Counted from the stretch's first letter, positions 9,939 to 18,723 are shown. The stretch is DNA of 64,000 nucleotides from Pseudomonas marginalis (GCF_008692035.1 NZ_VTFG01000001.1:310001-374000); one strand, 5' to 3'. Notes: generated by a model from the letters alone, not told the origin. Translations and numbers: made by a program.

Positions 9939-10718
9939 TCAATGCCCTACCAATTCTTCCAGCAACTGCTCCTTGTACCCCTGTAGCACTGATGATGTCC
10001 GGTCCCTCGGATGGGGCAGGTCTATCCGGATTTCATGCTTGATCCGGCCCGGATGTGCGTCCATCACGATCACTCGATCTCCCAGGTATAACGCCTCTTC
10101 AATATCGTGAGTGACCATAATCACCGTGCAACGCTGCTGTACCCAGATGCGTTGCAGCTCGCGTTGCAGGTGCACGCGGGTCAAGGCATCGAGGGCGCCC
10201 AGCGGTTCATCCAGTAGCAACACTTTGGGTTTGTTGATGAGCGCCCTGGCGATCGCGGCGCGCTGCGCCATACCGCCTGAGAGCTGATGGGGGTAGGCAT
10301 TTTCAAATCCTTCAAGGTTCACCAGCCTGATGTGTTCAGCTACCTGACGGTCTTTCTCCGCCTGGGGCAGCTTGTGGTTTTTCAGGGCCAGGGCGATGTT
10401 CTGGCTGACAGTCATCCACGGGAACAGGCGGTGGTCCTGGAACACGATGCCGCGTTCCAGGCTGGTGGCGACGATACGTTTACCGTCCAGCAAAATATCG
10501 CCTCCGTATTCGGCTTCCAGGCCGACAATCAGTCGCAGCAGAGTGGATTTTCCGCAGCCGCTGGCGCCGACAATGCTGACAAACTCGCCAGGGCGCACGT
10601 CGAGCTGGATATCGTGCAACACCGGCAGTGAACGGCCCTCGATCTGGTATGTCTTGTTCAGGCCGCGAATCTGCAGCGCACCGGTTTGCACGTAAAGTGG
10701 GGAAGCGATTGCGTTCAT
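9939..10718 (-). CDS. ABC transporter ATP-binding protein (sulfonate/nitrate/taurine type, SsuB-like)
   Basis: A 259-aa ATPase with Walker A GASGCGKST, Q-loop FQDHRLFPW, signature LSGGMAQRAAIARAL and Walker B VLLLDEPLGALD. These match the SsuB/TauB/NrtD class that energises import of sulfonates and related anions. I start at the ATG at 10718 (MNAIASPLYV); the longer frame has a low-complexity extension with no support. It is the third gene of a minus-strand operon after two permeases (11501-12262 and 10730-11491), spaced by about 10 bp. No binding protein gene is in this operon. The best candidate is the SsuA-like protein at 42502. Confidence 0.88.
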   Translation of the reverse strand: MNAIASPLYVQTGALQIRGLNKTYQIEGRSLPVLHDIQLDVRPGEFVSIVGASGCGKSTLLRLIVGLEAEYGGDILLDGKRIVATSLERGIVFQDHRLFPWMTVSQNIALALKNHKLPQAEKDRQVAEHIRLVNLEGFENAYPHQLSGGMAQRAAIARALINKPKVLLLDEPLGALDALTRVHLQRELQRIWVQQRCTVIMVTHDIEEALYLGDRVIVMDAHPGRIKHEIRIDLPHPRDRTSSVLQGYKEQLLEELVGH

Positions 10719-10729
10719 ATCAGGGCCTT

Positions 10730-11491
10730 TCAACGGAGGTTGCGCCAGCGCAACAGGTGGCGGCTCAGCAGGGTGAATAACAGGGTCATCAGGTAGCCGA
10801 GCAAGCCGATGCACAGCACGCTGAGCACGATCACTTCCATGCGCGAGCCGGCCTCTGCGTTCATCATCAGATTGCCCAGGCCCGCCCCGGAGGACAGGAA
10901 CAATTCACTGCCTATCGCGGTGACCCAGGCGAATGCCAGCGCGTGCAGCACGCCGGTGGCGATACTCGGCAACGCCGCCGGCAGCAGCACCTGGGTGAAT
11001 TGCTGAACAGGGGTGAGCACCAGCACCTGGCCAACTTCCCGGTAACGGCGCTCCACATGGCTGAAACCCTGGTAGGTGTTCAGTACCATCGGGTAGAACG
11101 CGGCAAGGGTGACGATCAGCACTTTGGAAAACTCGCCGTTGCCGAACCACATCGCAATCAGCGGGATCCAGCCAAGCATCGGTACCTGACGAATCGAGTG
11201 GAACAGCGGGCCGATCAAACGGTTGGCTACGCTGGACAGTGCCATCAGCACCCCCAGCATCACGCCGAACACAATGCCCAGTAGCAAGCCACTGCTGGTA
11301 CGCGCCAGGCTTGCCAGCAGGTTGACCAGTAGTTCACCGTTGCCGAGCATTTCCAGCAACGCCGAGCCGATTGCCGATAACGGCACGAAGGCATAGGCGC
11401 CGGCAGCGTCCTGGCGTGAGGCGTATTTCCAGGCGAGCACCAGCAGCAGTGGCAGCAGCAGTCCTCGGGATTTTTTCAGTAAGGGCAGCAT
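10730..11491 (-). CDS. ABC transporter permease (SsuC-like), second of pair
   Basis: A 253-aa inner-membrane permease with about six helices and the EAA-loop region (GQVLVLTPVQQFTQVLLPAA) typical of the sulfonate/taurine/nitrate permease family. The first residues MLPLLKKSRGLLLPLLLVLA form a positive-inside first helix. It lies between a homologous permease (ends 11501) and the ATPase (starts 10718) with gaps of only about 10 bases. Two different permease genes imply a heterodimeric channel rather than the usual SsuC homodimer. It is expected to be induced together with the operon by the sigma-54 promoter at 12298-12313. Confidence 0.87.
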   Translation of the reverse strand: MLPLLKKSRGLLLPLLLVLAWKYASRQDAAGAYAFVPLSAIGSALLEMLGNGELLVNLLASLARTSSGLLLGIVFGVMLGVLMALSSVANRLIGPLFHSIRQVPMLGWIPLIAMWFGNGEFSKVLIVTLAAFYPMVLNTYQGFSHVERRYREVGQVLVLTPVQQFTQVLLPAALPSIATGVLHALAFAWVTAIGSELFLSSGAGLGNLMMNAEAGSRMEVIVLSVLCIGLLGYLMTLLFTLLSRHLLRWRNLR

Positions 11492-11500
11492 GTGAGGCTC

Positions 11501-12262
11501 CTAGCGGGTCTGCCAGCGAAACAGGCGCTGTTCGATACGGCGAAAGGCATAGTCGAGGGCAAACCCAATCACCCCGGTGACCACTACACCGACCATCACC
11601 ACATCGATGCACAGCATCTGCCGGGCCATCTCGATCATCTGCCCCAGCCCACTGTCGGCCGCCAGCAATTCAGTGGCGACCAGCACCACCCATGCACGGG
11701 TCAAGCTGATGCGAAAGCCGGTGATGATCGGCGGCGCGGCGGCGGGCAGAGCCACCAGGCGCACAAAGGTCGGCCAGCGCAAGCGGTACACGTCGGCCAC
11801 TTCGAAGTAACTGCGCGGAATGCCGCGTACCCCTTCTCCTGCGGCGAGTGCCACCGGGAAGAACGCGGTTTTGGCGACGATAATGATCTTGAAGGTTTCA
11901 TCAATGCCGAACAGCAGCACGAACATCGGTATCAACGCGATGCTGGGGATCTGGCGCAGGGTGTGGAACAGCGGCCCGCAGTACACCTCGACGTTCTTGG
12001 ACAAGGCCATCAGCACGCCGAAGGCCAAGCCACACAGTGAACCAATGCCAAAGCCCAGGCCGAGCCGCGACAAGCTATTACCCAGGTGTTCGAGCAATTC
12101 GCCGCTGGCCAGCAGTTCTTCGAAGGTGTGCAGCACCTGGGCCGGTGGTACTAGCAGGTTGCGCGGGAAAATCCCGAGATGGGCCACCCACGTCCAGACG
12201 GCGAGCAAAGCCAGGGGCGAGATCAGCCAGGTGAGAGCGGTGAACAATCGATGGATGCGCAT
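11501..12262 (-). CDS. ABC transporter permease (SsuC-like), first of pair
   Basis: A 253-aa permease, homologous to its downstream neighbour. It has an N-terminal helix (ALTWLISPLALLAVWTWVAH), the PSIALIPMFVLLFGIDE and EVADVYRLRWPTFVRLVALPA segments of the SsuC/TauC family, and a conserved Arg-rich C-terminus. It is the first gene of a three-gene importer operon (permease, permease, ATPase) and begins 35 bp downstream of a -24/-12 promoter. It probably moves a sulfonate-like or other organosulfur anion from periplasm to cytoplasm. Confidence 0.87.
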   Translation of the reverse strand: MRIHRLFTALTWLISPLALLAVWTWVAHLGIFPRNLLVPPAQVLHTFEELLASGELLEHLGNSLSRLGLGFGIGSLCGLAFGVLMALSKNVEVYCGPLFHTLRQIPSIALIPMFVLLFGIDETFKIIIVAKTAFFPVALAAGEGVRGIPRSYFEVADVYRLRWPTFVRLVALPAAAPPIITGFRISLTRAWVVLVATELLAADSGLGQMIEMARQMLCIDVVMVGVVVTGVIGFALDYAFRRIEQRLFRWQTR

Positions 12263-12297
12263 GGCAAGTCTTTTTCAGCGAAGTACAACGTGTCCAT

Positions 12298-12313
12298 CGC
12301 AAAACATGTGCCA
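12298..12313 (-). promoter_or_regulatory. Sigma-54 (-24/-12) promoter of the SsuC-like ABC operon
   Basis: Read on the minus strand the sequence is TGGCACATGTTTTGCG, with the invariant GG and GC separated by 10 bases. It is close to the consensus TGGCAC-N5-TTGC and lies 35 bp upstream of the permease start at 12262. A palindrome resembling the enhancers of the other sulfur operons lies about 87 bp further upstream. Confidence 0.78.
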
Positions 12314-12327
12314 CAACCCAACCCATC

Positions 12328-12358
12328 TGTAGGAACCCGGCTTGCCGGCGATGAGGCC
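12328..12358. repeat. REP-type palindrome
   Basis: The core GGAACCCGGCTTGCCGGCGA is a typical Pseudomonas REP unit. It lies between the sigma-54 promoter and the palindrome at 12400. Confidence 0.6.
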
Positions 12359-12399
12359 CGTAAGATCAGCTCATGGCAAACGGGCAATTGGTGATGGGG

Positions 12400-12415
12400 T
12401 GCTGCTGGGGCAGCA
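12400..12415. promoter_or_regulatory. Putative SfnR enhancer palindrome (may also act as hairpin terminator)
   Basis: TGCTGCTGGGGCAGCA matches 15 of 16 positions of the TGCTGCT-N2-AGCAGCA palindrome found upstream of three other sigma-54 promoters in the window. It is embedded in a longer inverted repeat (12398-12417), just after the stop of the TonB receptor gene, so an alternative or additional role as a transcription terminator is possible. Confidence 0.5.
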
Positions 12416-12432
12416 CCCATTCAGCAGCCGCC

Positions 12433-14898
12433 TCAGAAGTCGTAGCTCACGCTGGTGTAATAAAACGCGCCCTGTGCGCCTTCCGGGCTGGTGATGGAGT
12501 ATTTCGGTACGCCGTACAACTGCGCACCATCGGATTTGTCAGGGTGGGTATCGAACAGATTGATCGCACCCACCGAGACTTTTACGCCTTTGTGGAAGGT
12601 GTACGACAGGTCGAGATCGGTCACCCATTGCGGGCTGTAGGTTTGATCCAGGCTGGGATTGGTGGCATTGAGGCTTTTCCATTCGCCATAGCGGCGCTGG
12701 GCCACGGTCAGGCCCCAGTTTTCATATATCCAGTTGGCGCTAAGGGTCAGCTTGGTGTCCGGCGTGCCTTCCTCGATCAGGCCCTGTGTGTTGCGCCCGA
12801 CAATCTGCGAACCCTTGATATTGCCCACATCGCGCAAGCCGGTGATGGTGGTGTCGGTCTTGGCAAAGCCACTGCTCAGGTTCAGGCGACCCCATTGCTG
12901 CAGGTCCCACTGGTAATTGCCGGTCAACTCGATACCGTCGGTGCGGGTGTCGGCGACGTTGGTGTAGAACGCCGCGCTTTGGATATTGGCGTAGGGCGTA
13001 CCGGCAAAGATCGGCGTGACCACGCTGGCGGGTAACTGGTCGGAAAGGGTGATGCGGTTATCGATGTTGATGCGGTACGCGTCCACCGTGACCGAGGCAT
13101 TTTCCAGTGGGCGCCAGACCAGGCCCAGGGAATAGTTGGTCGACTCCTCTGGCTTGAGCGCCTTGCCGCCAAGCGCCTGGGCTTCCGGGCTGTTCGCGCG
13201 CAACGTACGTTGTTGCACCTCGACGAAGTTGCCGCTGCCCGGCGGTTGCTCTACCACCTGCACACTGAACGAGGACATGCCGCTCTGCACCAGCGAAGGC
13301 GCGCGATAGCCGGTACTCGCAGTGGCCCGTGCGGCGATCTGTGGGGTGAAGTCGTAGCGCAGGGACAGTTTGCCGTTGGTGGTGTCGCCAAAGTCCGAAT
13401 AGTGCTCGGTACGCACCGCCACGCCGGCCTGGAATTTCTCGGTAATCTGGCCTTCGACGTCAATGTAGGCGCCCAGTACCTTGCGATCCAGCGAGGCGGC
13501 ATCTACCTGGGTGATGCCTGAGTAATAACCGGGAATCCGGCGCCCGGTGATCGGGTCGGCCGTATTGAACAGCGGGCCGTTCTGCCAGCCTGCCGCTTCA
13601 CCCGCGCTCAATTGGTAGTTTTCCTTGCGCCAGGCCAACCCGGCGGAGAGTGTCAGCGGCTTGAACAACAGGGCGGTGGGGAAGTCACGCACCCAGTCCA
13701 GGGTCAAGTTGGTCTGGTCGTTTTCGCGCTCTCCGGTGTAGATATTCGATGGGCTATTGGTGCCGTAGCTGGGGTTGATCGCATTGCGGTCGGTGGATTT
13801 GAGGGTGTTGTTGCCATGATTGAGCGCCAGGTCGAATTTGCCCAGACGCTCGTTCTCCCAGCGCAGCCCGCCGGTCACCGCATAATCCTCCAGGCCGTAG
13901 CGGGTGATCGGCAAGCGGCCGTCCGGGTAGCGCGCCAACGCGTTACTGCCGTAGTTGTTACGCAAGGTGGTGGGCGGATCGAAGAAGCCTTCGGCGTCGG
14001 TGTTCTTGTGGGAGTAGGTGGCGAAGCCGTAGGCGGTCAGGCTCTCGCCGATGCCGACCTCGCTGTTGGCCACGAAGTTGTACTGGTCCGAGACATTGCC
14101 TGCCCCCCAACGCCAGGTGCGGTAGCGGTTATTCTGCTCGCGGGGCGTGTTAACGCTGGTATCGCCGGGGTAAAAGATCCGGTTGTCGGGGTTGGTGTCG
14201 CTGGCCGGGTCCTGGCTGCCGGCGTCGAAGCTCAAGGTCAGGAAACCGTCGTTGGGCAGGGTGAAACCCTTCCAGCCGCTGAGCTTACGCTGCAGGCCAT
14301 CGCCTTTGTCATAGCCGCCAAAGCGATAGCCCAGGTTGCCGCCGTCGTCGTTTTCCTTGAGCACAATGTTGATTACCCCCGCGATGGCGTCGGAGCCGTA
14401 TTGGGCTGCGGCGCCGTCGCGCAGGATTTCTACGCGCTGGATCGCACTCAACGGAATCAGGCTCAAGTCCACCGCTGCCGCGCCACGCCCATTCACCAGG
14501 CTCTGACGGGTGATATTCGCGCTGCTGTGACGGCGTTTGCCGTTGACTAGCACCAGCACTTGGTCCGACGCCAAGCCACGCAGCGAAGCGCCCTGGGCGA
14601 TGGAGCCGCCGAAGGCGCCTTGGGGCGATTGTGGGAAGTTGAACGACGGCGACAAGGCGGTGAGGGCGCCGGAGAGGTCGGTGGCGCCGGTCTGCTGCAA
14701 TTGCTCGCCGGACAGTACGTCGACGGGGGCTGCGCTTTGCAGGGCGGTCAGGTCGCTGCGGCGGGTGCCGAGTACCACTACGGTGTCCAGGTGATCGTTT
14801 TTTGCAGTGGGCTGCGTATCGTCTGCCGCAAAGACAGGCACGGCAAGGCTGCCCATGACCAGCGCAATGGCGCCGGCCAACGGAGTGCGTTGGAACAT
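12433..14898 (-). CDS. TonB-dependent outer-membrane receptor
   Basis: An 821-aa receptor with signal peptide MFQRTPLAGAIALVMGSLAVPVFAA, then a TonB-box-like segment (DTVVVLGTR), a plug domain (DVLSGEQLQQTGATDLSGAL; VEILRDGAAAQYGSDAIAGV) and a long beta-barrel ending in an aromatic residue (YYTSVSYDF). Such receptors import bulky or scarce ligands through the outer membrane using TonB energy. It lies downstream of a second receptor gene (14967-17207) across a 68-bp gap holding a REP palindrome, so the two are probably one transcript from the sigma-54 promoter at 17247. In this setting the ligand is more likely an organosulfur compound than a siderophore, but that is inferred. Confidence 0.87.
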   Translation of the reverse strand: MFQRTPLAGAIALVMGSLAVPVFAADDTQPTAKNDHLDTVVVLGTRRSDLTALQSAAPVDVLSGEQLQQTGATDLSGALTALSPSFNFPQSPQGAFGGSIAQGASLRGLASDQVLVLVNGKRRHSSANITRQSLVNGRGAAAVDLSLIPLSAIQRVEILRDGAAAQYGSDAIAGVINIVLKENDDGGNLGYRFGGYDKGDGLQRKLSGWKGFTLPNDGFLTLSFDAGSQDPASDTNPDNRIFYPGDTSVNTPREQNNRYRTWRWGAGNVSDQYNFVANSEVGIGESLTAYGFATYSHKNTDAEGFFDPPTTLRNNYGSNALARYPDGRLPITRYGLEDYAVTGGLRWENERLGKFDLALNHGNNTLKSTDRNAINPSYGTNSPSNIYTGERENDQTNLTLDWVRDFPTALLFKPLTLSAGLAWRKENYQLSAGEAAGWQNGPLFNTADPITGRRIPGYYSGITQVDAASLDRKVLGAYIDVEGQITEKFQAGVAVRTEHYSDFGDTTNGKLSLRYDFTPQIAARATASTGYRAPSLVQSGMSSFSVQVVEQPPGSGNFVEVQQRTLRANSPEAQALGGKALKPEESTNYSLGLVWRPLENASVTVDAYRINIDNRITLSDQLPASVVTPIFAGTPYANIQSAAFYTNVADTRTDGIELTGNYQWDLQQWGRLNLSSGFAKTDTTITGLRDVGNIKGSQIVGRNTQGLIEEGTPDTKLTLSANWIYENWGLTVAQRRYGEWKSLNATNPSLDQTYSPQWVTDLDLSYTFHKGVKVSVGAINLFDTHPDKSDGAQLYGVPKYSITSPEGAQGAFYYTSVSYDF

Positions 14899-14916
14899 AA
14901 AAAGGTCCTTTCAGAA

Positions 14917-14946
14917 TGTAGGAGCCCGGCTTGCCGGCTCCTACAG
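14917..14946. repeat. REP-type palindrome between receptor genes
   Basis: TGTAGGAGCC and GGCTCCTACA flank a CGGCTTGCCG-like core, giving a perfect hairpin. It lies in the intergenic space between the two TonB receptor genes and may attenuate or stabilise the transcript. Confidence 0.65.
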
Positions 14947-14966
14947 GGAGTGGAGGTGTGGTTGGG

Positions 14967-17207
14967 TTAGAAGCGGCTGGTCACGCTCAGGCCTACGGTG
15001 CGAGGGTCGCCGTAGGTGATCACGTACTGGCCCAAGCCACCGTTCGGCCGGCCATGGACTTGGTAGCGGCGGTCGGTGAGGTTGTTGACGAAGCCGGTGA
15101 CGCTGAGTTTTTCGTCGGTGCTGTACCAGGTCAGGCGACTGTTGGCCAAGGTGTAGTGAGGCTGGCTCAGGTCCTTGTCGGCGCTACTCTGGCGGTCGGC
15201 GAGGAAGTATTCCTTGTCGCGGAAACTCACATCCGCCCCCGCCACCAGCTTGCCGCCGATTTCCAGTGGGATGGTGTAGTCGCCGCCTAAGGACACCACA
15301 TTACGCGGCGAGCGCACGAAGCTGTTGCCGCTGTAGTCGCCGGTGACGGCGCCGGTGGTGGGGTTGGTGTTTTTGAAATCGGTGTATTCGCTGTCCAGGA
15401 ACGAGATCGCTGCGCGCAGGTGCAGGTAGTCGGTGGGTTGGCCTTCCAGCTCCAGCTCGGCACCTTTGACCTTACCCTTGGCGCCGTTGGTCAAGGCGGT
15501 TGTCAGTACTCCGTTGTTAACCGTCAGCAGGTTCACCTGAATGTCCGAATAGTCGTAGTAGAAGATATTCGCGTTGGCGGTCAGGCGATGGTTGAACCAC
15601 TCGGACTTCACGCCGAACTCATAGGCGTCGAGTTGTTCCGGGTCTACCGTGGTCAGTTGCGACAGGCTGGTGGACAACCCGGTGTTGAAACCGCCGGAAC
15701 GGAAGCCATGGGCGTAGCGGAAAAACACGCGCACGTTGTCGTTGATGCGGTATTCCGGGGTCAGGTCGTAGGTCCAGGCTTCCCAGGTCTTATCCTCCTG
15801 GCGATTGCCGTTGCTGCCGGCGGCGGCGAGCGGGATCAATGGGCCGTTGGCGGTGGCGCGGGTCAACTGGGTCAGGCTGAGGTCGATGTCTTTCTTTTCC
15901 TGGGTCCAACGCAGGCCACCGGTCACGCTGAAGTTGTCGGTGAAGTCGTAGGTCAGGTTGCCGAATAGCGCGTAGCTGTCAGTATTATGGTCGTAGCTCA
16001 GGTCACGAAAATCCGTGGCGCCCCCAATCTGGTTCGAACCTGTGCCATTGGGGGTCGGGCCGGGCTGGATAAAACGCCCGGCGGTGCTATCCAGATCTTC
16101 ATGGAAATAGTGCGCACCCGCCAGCCAGCGCAGGGTTTCCTGCTGGGGCGAGGCCAGGCGGATTTCCTGGGAATACTGAGCGTATTTGTTGTCTGCGGTG
16201 GAGGTCCCGTTGACCTCGTACGGCGTGTAGTCGCCGTCACTGCTGGACTGGCCGCGAATATAGTCATAGGCGCTGATGGACGTGAGGGTGTAGTCGCCCA
16301 GGTGCCAGTTAAGGGTCAGCGAAGTACCGTCGTGATTGAGCTTGGAATCGTCTTTCACATTGAGCGCGATATCGCGCCCGGCCGGCCGCTGGTAGCCCAC
16401 GTTGTAATAGCGGCCCAGGGTCAGCGCACCGTTGGCGCCATCGCCCTTGAACTCGCGGCTGTGGATCTTCCACAGCGCGTCCAGGTCGTCGTTGAGCTGG
16501 GCGAAGAACTGCAGGCGCACGGCCTTTTTGTTCACGTCACCGTAGGTGTGATCGTCCACCAGGTTCTTCTGGAAACCGTCGCGCTCTTCGGAGTACAGCG
16601 AGATCCGCGCGGCGAGTTTCTCATCCACCAGGGCACCGCCGAGGGCGCCGCTGAGGATGCGTTCGTTCTTGCTGCCAAAGCCGATGGTGCCGAAACCGTC
16701 GGTGTCGAACGTCGGTTTCTTCGAGATGATGTTCACCGCGCCGGCCGTGGTGTTCTTGCCGTAGAGCGTGCCCTGTGGCCCGCGCAGGATCTCGATGCGC
16801 TCCAGGTCCCACAGCGGGCCGCCACCGGCAATCGGTGCGTTCAGGTACACGTCATCGGCATAAATGCCTACTGGGTAAACCGTGGCCGCACCGGTGTCGC
16901 CGGTGCCCAGCCCGCGGATGTACCAGCGCGGGCGGCCGTCGCCGTCGGGGTTCTTGGCCGAGGCGTTGGGAATGAAGGTGGTGATGTCGCCCATGTTACG
17001 TACGCCATCGGCGACGATGCTGGTGCCCTGGACCGCCGATACCGCCACCGGAACCTCTTGCAGGGTTTGCTCGCGGTGTTGCGCGGTGACGGTCACGGTC
17101 TTGAGTGACGGCTCGGTCTTGCTGGCGTCGTCTTCAGCGGCGTGCGTGCTGCCGGCGACGAGCAAAGCGAGCCACAGGCCCTTGGTGATCGGATTGATTT
17201 TATGCAT
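14967..17207 (-). CDS. TonB-dependent outer-membrane receptor
   Basis: A 746-aa receptor with signal peptide MHKINPITKGLWLALLVAGS ending in THAAE, a TonB box (KTVTVTAQHREQ), a plug (VPVAVSAVQGTSIVADGVRN; IEILRGPQGTLYGKNTTAGA) and a barrel with C-terminal Phe (GLSVTSRF). It belongs to the large Caulobacter/sphingomonad-style TBDR group often used for non-siderophore substrates. It is the first gene behind a strong -24/-12 promoter, with a TGCTGCT palindrome upstream. The start ATG has the upstream GGGGGAGACTGCA. It probably imports an organosulfur ligand during sulfur limitation. Confidence 0.88.
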   Translation of the reverse strand: MHKINPITKGLWLALLVAGSTHAAEDDASKTEPSLKTVTVTAQHREQTLQEVPVAVSAVQGTSIVADGVRNMGDITTFIPNASAKNPDGDGRPRWYIRGLGTGDTGAATVYPVGIYADDVYLNAPIAGGGPLWDLERIEILRGPQGTLYGKNTTAGAVNIISKKPTFDTDGFGTIGFGSKNERILSGALGGALVDEKLAARISLYSEERDGFQKNLVDDHTYGDVNKKAVRLQFFAQLNDDLDALWKIHSREFKGDGANGALTLGRYYNVGYQRPAGRDIALNVKDDSKLNHDGTSLTLNWHLGDYTLTSISAYDYIRGQSSSDGDYTPYEVNGTSTADNKYAQYSQEIRLASPQQETLRWLAGAHYFHEDLDSTAGRFIQPGPTPNGTGSNQIGGATDFRDLSYDHNTDSYALFGNLTYDFTDNFSVTGGLRWTQEKKDIDLSLTQLTRATANGPLIPLAAAGSNGNRQEDKTWEAWTYDLTPEYRINDNVRVFFRYAHGFRSGGFNTGLSTSLSQLTTVDPEQLDAYEFGVKSEWFNHRLTANANIFYYDYSDIQVNLLTVNNGVLTTALTNGAKGKVKGAELELEGQPTDYLHLRAAISFLDSEYTDFKNTNPTTGAVTGDYSGNSFVRSPRNVVSLGGDYTIPLEIGGKLVAGADVSFRDKEYFLADRQSSADKDLSQPHYTLANSRLTWYSTDEKLSVTGFVNNLTDRRYQVHGRPNGGLGQYVITYGDPRTVGLSVTSRF

Positions 17208-17246
17208 TGCAGTCTCCCCCGGAAAGTGTGTCCTTGAAGGGGCTAG

Positions 17247-17263
17247 AGCAGAGATCGTGCCAA
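17247..17263 (-). promoter_or_regulatory. Sigma-54 (-24/-12) promoter of the TonB-receptor operon
   Basis: The minus-strand sequence TTGGCACGATCTCTGCT has GG and GC separated by 10 bases and a perfect TGGCACG -24 half. It lies 40 bp upstream of the receptor start at 17207. Confidence 0.85.
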
Positions 17264-17399
17264 GAGGATTTCAGTGTTGATACATAGCCATAAGCTTATG
17301 ATTTTAATCATAAAAAAATTATATAAGGCTGAGTTTCATAACGCTTTCAAGGGGCGTGAAAACGGCCTGCGGAGGATTCAGCAGAAAGTGCGCGCAGGG

Positions 17400-17439
17400 T
17401 GCTGCTGGAGCAGCAGGGGAAGTGTTGCCAGGCCAACAC
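17400..17439. promoter_or_regulatory. Putative SfnR enhancer: two palindromes in tandem
   Basis: TGCTGCTGGAGCAGCA (17400-17415) is a palindrome with 7-base arms. GTGTTGCCAGGCCAACAC (17422-17439) is a second inverted repeat whose centre lies 23 bp away, about two helical turns. The pair is about 140 bp upstream of the -24/-12 promoter, a usual distance for a sigma-54 activator. Confidence 0.65.
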
Positions 17440-17467
17440 CGCTGGCACTGATCACACATTAATTGTA

Positions 17468-17527
17468 GGCGCCCGGCTTGCCGGCGCTGGCGTTTTCACC
17501 GGCGCCATCGCCGGCAAGCCGGGCGCC
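17468..17527. repeat. REP doublet (inverted pair)
   Basis: GGCGCCCGGCTTGCCGGCG at 17468-17486 is repeated in inverse at 17509-17527, forming a 60-bp hairpin. It follows the stop of the DszB-like gene at 17544 and separates that operon from the upstream region of the next, so it may end transcription. Confidence 0.7.
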
Positions 17528-17543
17528 TCCAGGTAGGGGCGGA

Positions 17544-18602
17544 CTAAACAGCGACGCGGGAAGTGGAACCGATGACTTTTTCCAGCACGCTGAAGTCGAT
17601 CCAGTCGCGTACATCGAAGCGACGCGGGATGAAGTTCCAGCGGAACAGGAAGTCGGTGAAGTCCTGCAACGCATCGATCGAGCGCGAGTCCAGCGTGGTC
17701 CGCAGTCGACGGTGCGCGTCTTCACCATAGGCGGCGGTGACCCAGTATTCACTGGTATTGAGTTCTTTGGCGAGAAAGCGCCGGGTTTCATCCGGGTTGG
17801 CCCAGGCCCATTGCTCGGTGCGCAGCACGGTATCGACGATTTTCACGCTGGCATCGAAATGCTCTTGCAGCAGGTTGATATCCACGGTGAGGGTGCGCGG
17901 CGTGCCGTTGTTGCTGCGGATCAAGGGGTCAGGGTGCGAGCCAGTATCTACCACGACATGCAAGCCGAACTCATTGGCCAAGTGCACAGCGTGGGCGCCC
18001 TTGAGAAAGATCGCGTCGATATCGCCGCGCAGCAGGCCGATCAGTTCATTGTTGCGCCGGCTGAAGCGGCTCACCCCCAGTCCGATTTCAGGGCCATACA
18101 CATAGGAGGTCTGGTTGTCGCTGTAGGTCCCGCCATAGGGGTAATCCACCAGTTCCACGTCCGACACGTTCAAACCTTCAAGTTTGAGTGCGTTTTCCAG
18201 GCCACGCAGGGCCTGGGCACGCGTGAAGTCGATCTGTACGTTGGCCCACTTGGGCAGACCGAAACGGCGGTTTTTCAGGTCGCGTACGTTCTTAACGCCG
18301 CTCTCTGCGGTGGTGAGGATCAACTGCACCTCGTCGCTCCACGACAAGCCCAGCACGCGGGTGTCGACGCCACTGGCGTAGGCCCAGATCGCCGGGATAT
18401 TGCCACCGTGGCGCACCGAATTCTGCAGGTGATGGTCATAGTGGGCTTCGCGCACTTCCCGCTCGGTGGATTCGCGCAACGATTGGATATTGGTGCCAAA
18501 GGGCAGGAAGGCTTCGGCCAGTCGCCCGGACTGCACCGCGATGCCAAGCCCGGTGGGGACCGGGCTGTGGGTATACCAGAGAGTATCGAGTGGTTTGCTC
18601 AT
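17544..18602 (-). CDS. DszB (sulfinate desulfinase)-like protein with Ser in place of the catalytic Cys
   Basis: A 352-aa protein of the two-lobed binding-protein fold. It is usually annotated as an ABC substrate-binding protein but has no signal peptide: it opens MSKPLDTLWYTHSPVPTGLG. The layout follows DszB, 2-(2-hydroxyphenyl)benzenesulfinate desulfinase, whose active site is Cys27, His60 and Arg70. The HxxxxxxxxxR segment is kept as His54/Arg64 (AHYDHHLQNSVRHGGNIPA, matching DszB VHFTYDQPAYTRFGGEIPP), but the Cys position reads Ser13 (HSPVP instead of CPVP). It is the last gene of the operon LLM monooxygenase - DszB-like - DszB-like. It may be a ligand-binding or regulatory subunit, or use different chemistry. 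The paralogue at 18691 has the Cys. Confidence 0.75.
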   Translation of the reverse strand: MSKPLDTLWYTHSPVPTGLGIAVQSGRLAEAFLPFGTNIQSLRESTEREVREAHYDHHLQNSVRHGGNIPAIWAYASGVDTRVLGLSWSDEVQLILTTAESGVKNVRDLKNRRFGLPKWANVQIDFTRAQALRGLENALKLEGLNVSDVELVDYPYGGTYSDNQTSYVYGPEIGLGVSRFSRRNNELIGLLRGDIDAIFLKGAHAVHLANEFGLHVVVDTGSHPDPLIRSNNGTPRTLTVDINLLQEHFDASVKIVDTVLRTEQWAWANPDETRRFLAKELNTSEYWVTAAYGEDAHRRLRTTLDSRSIDALQDFTDFLFRWNFIPRRFDVRDWIDFSVLEKVIGSTSRVAV

Positions 18603-18640
18603 AAAATTCTTCGTTCAAATCCATGAAATGTTCGCACATT

Positions 18641-18723
18641 GCAGGAGCCCGGCTTGCTGGCGATGGCGCCCGTGAATGATGCCGTGATCATTAGGAGGCC
18701 ATCGCTGGCAACCCAGCTCCTGC
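18641..18723. repeat. REP doublet overlapping a gene end
   Basis: The left arm (18641-18666, core GAGCCCGGCTTGCTGGCGAT) and the right arm (18699-18723) are inverted copies. The right arm lies inside the last codons of the DszB-like gene at 18691, so the C-terminal tail NPAGAGLPAMAS is encoded by repeat sequence. Confidence 0.65.

Noticed and set aside
13612..14550. 312-codon frame opposite the TonB receptor gene
   Set aside because: Val/Gly/Ala-rich composition with no domain; it is the antisense of a well-supported receptor.
15987..17108. 373-codon frame opposite the second TonB receptor gene
   Set aside because: Antisense shadow without recognisable motifs or a ribosome site.
17478..18626. 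382-codon frame opposite the DszB-like gene
   Set aside because: It spans a REP doublet and gives a composition typical of shadow frames; the minus-strand gene has clear family motifs.
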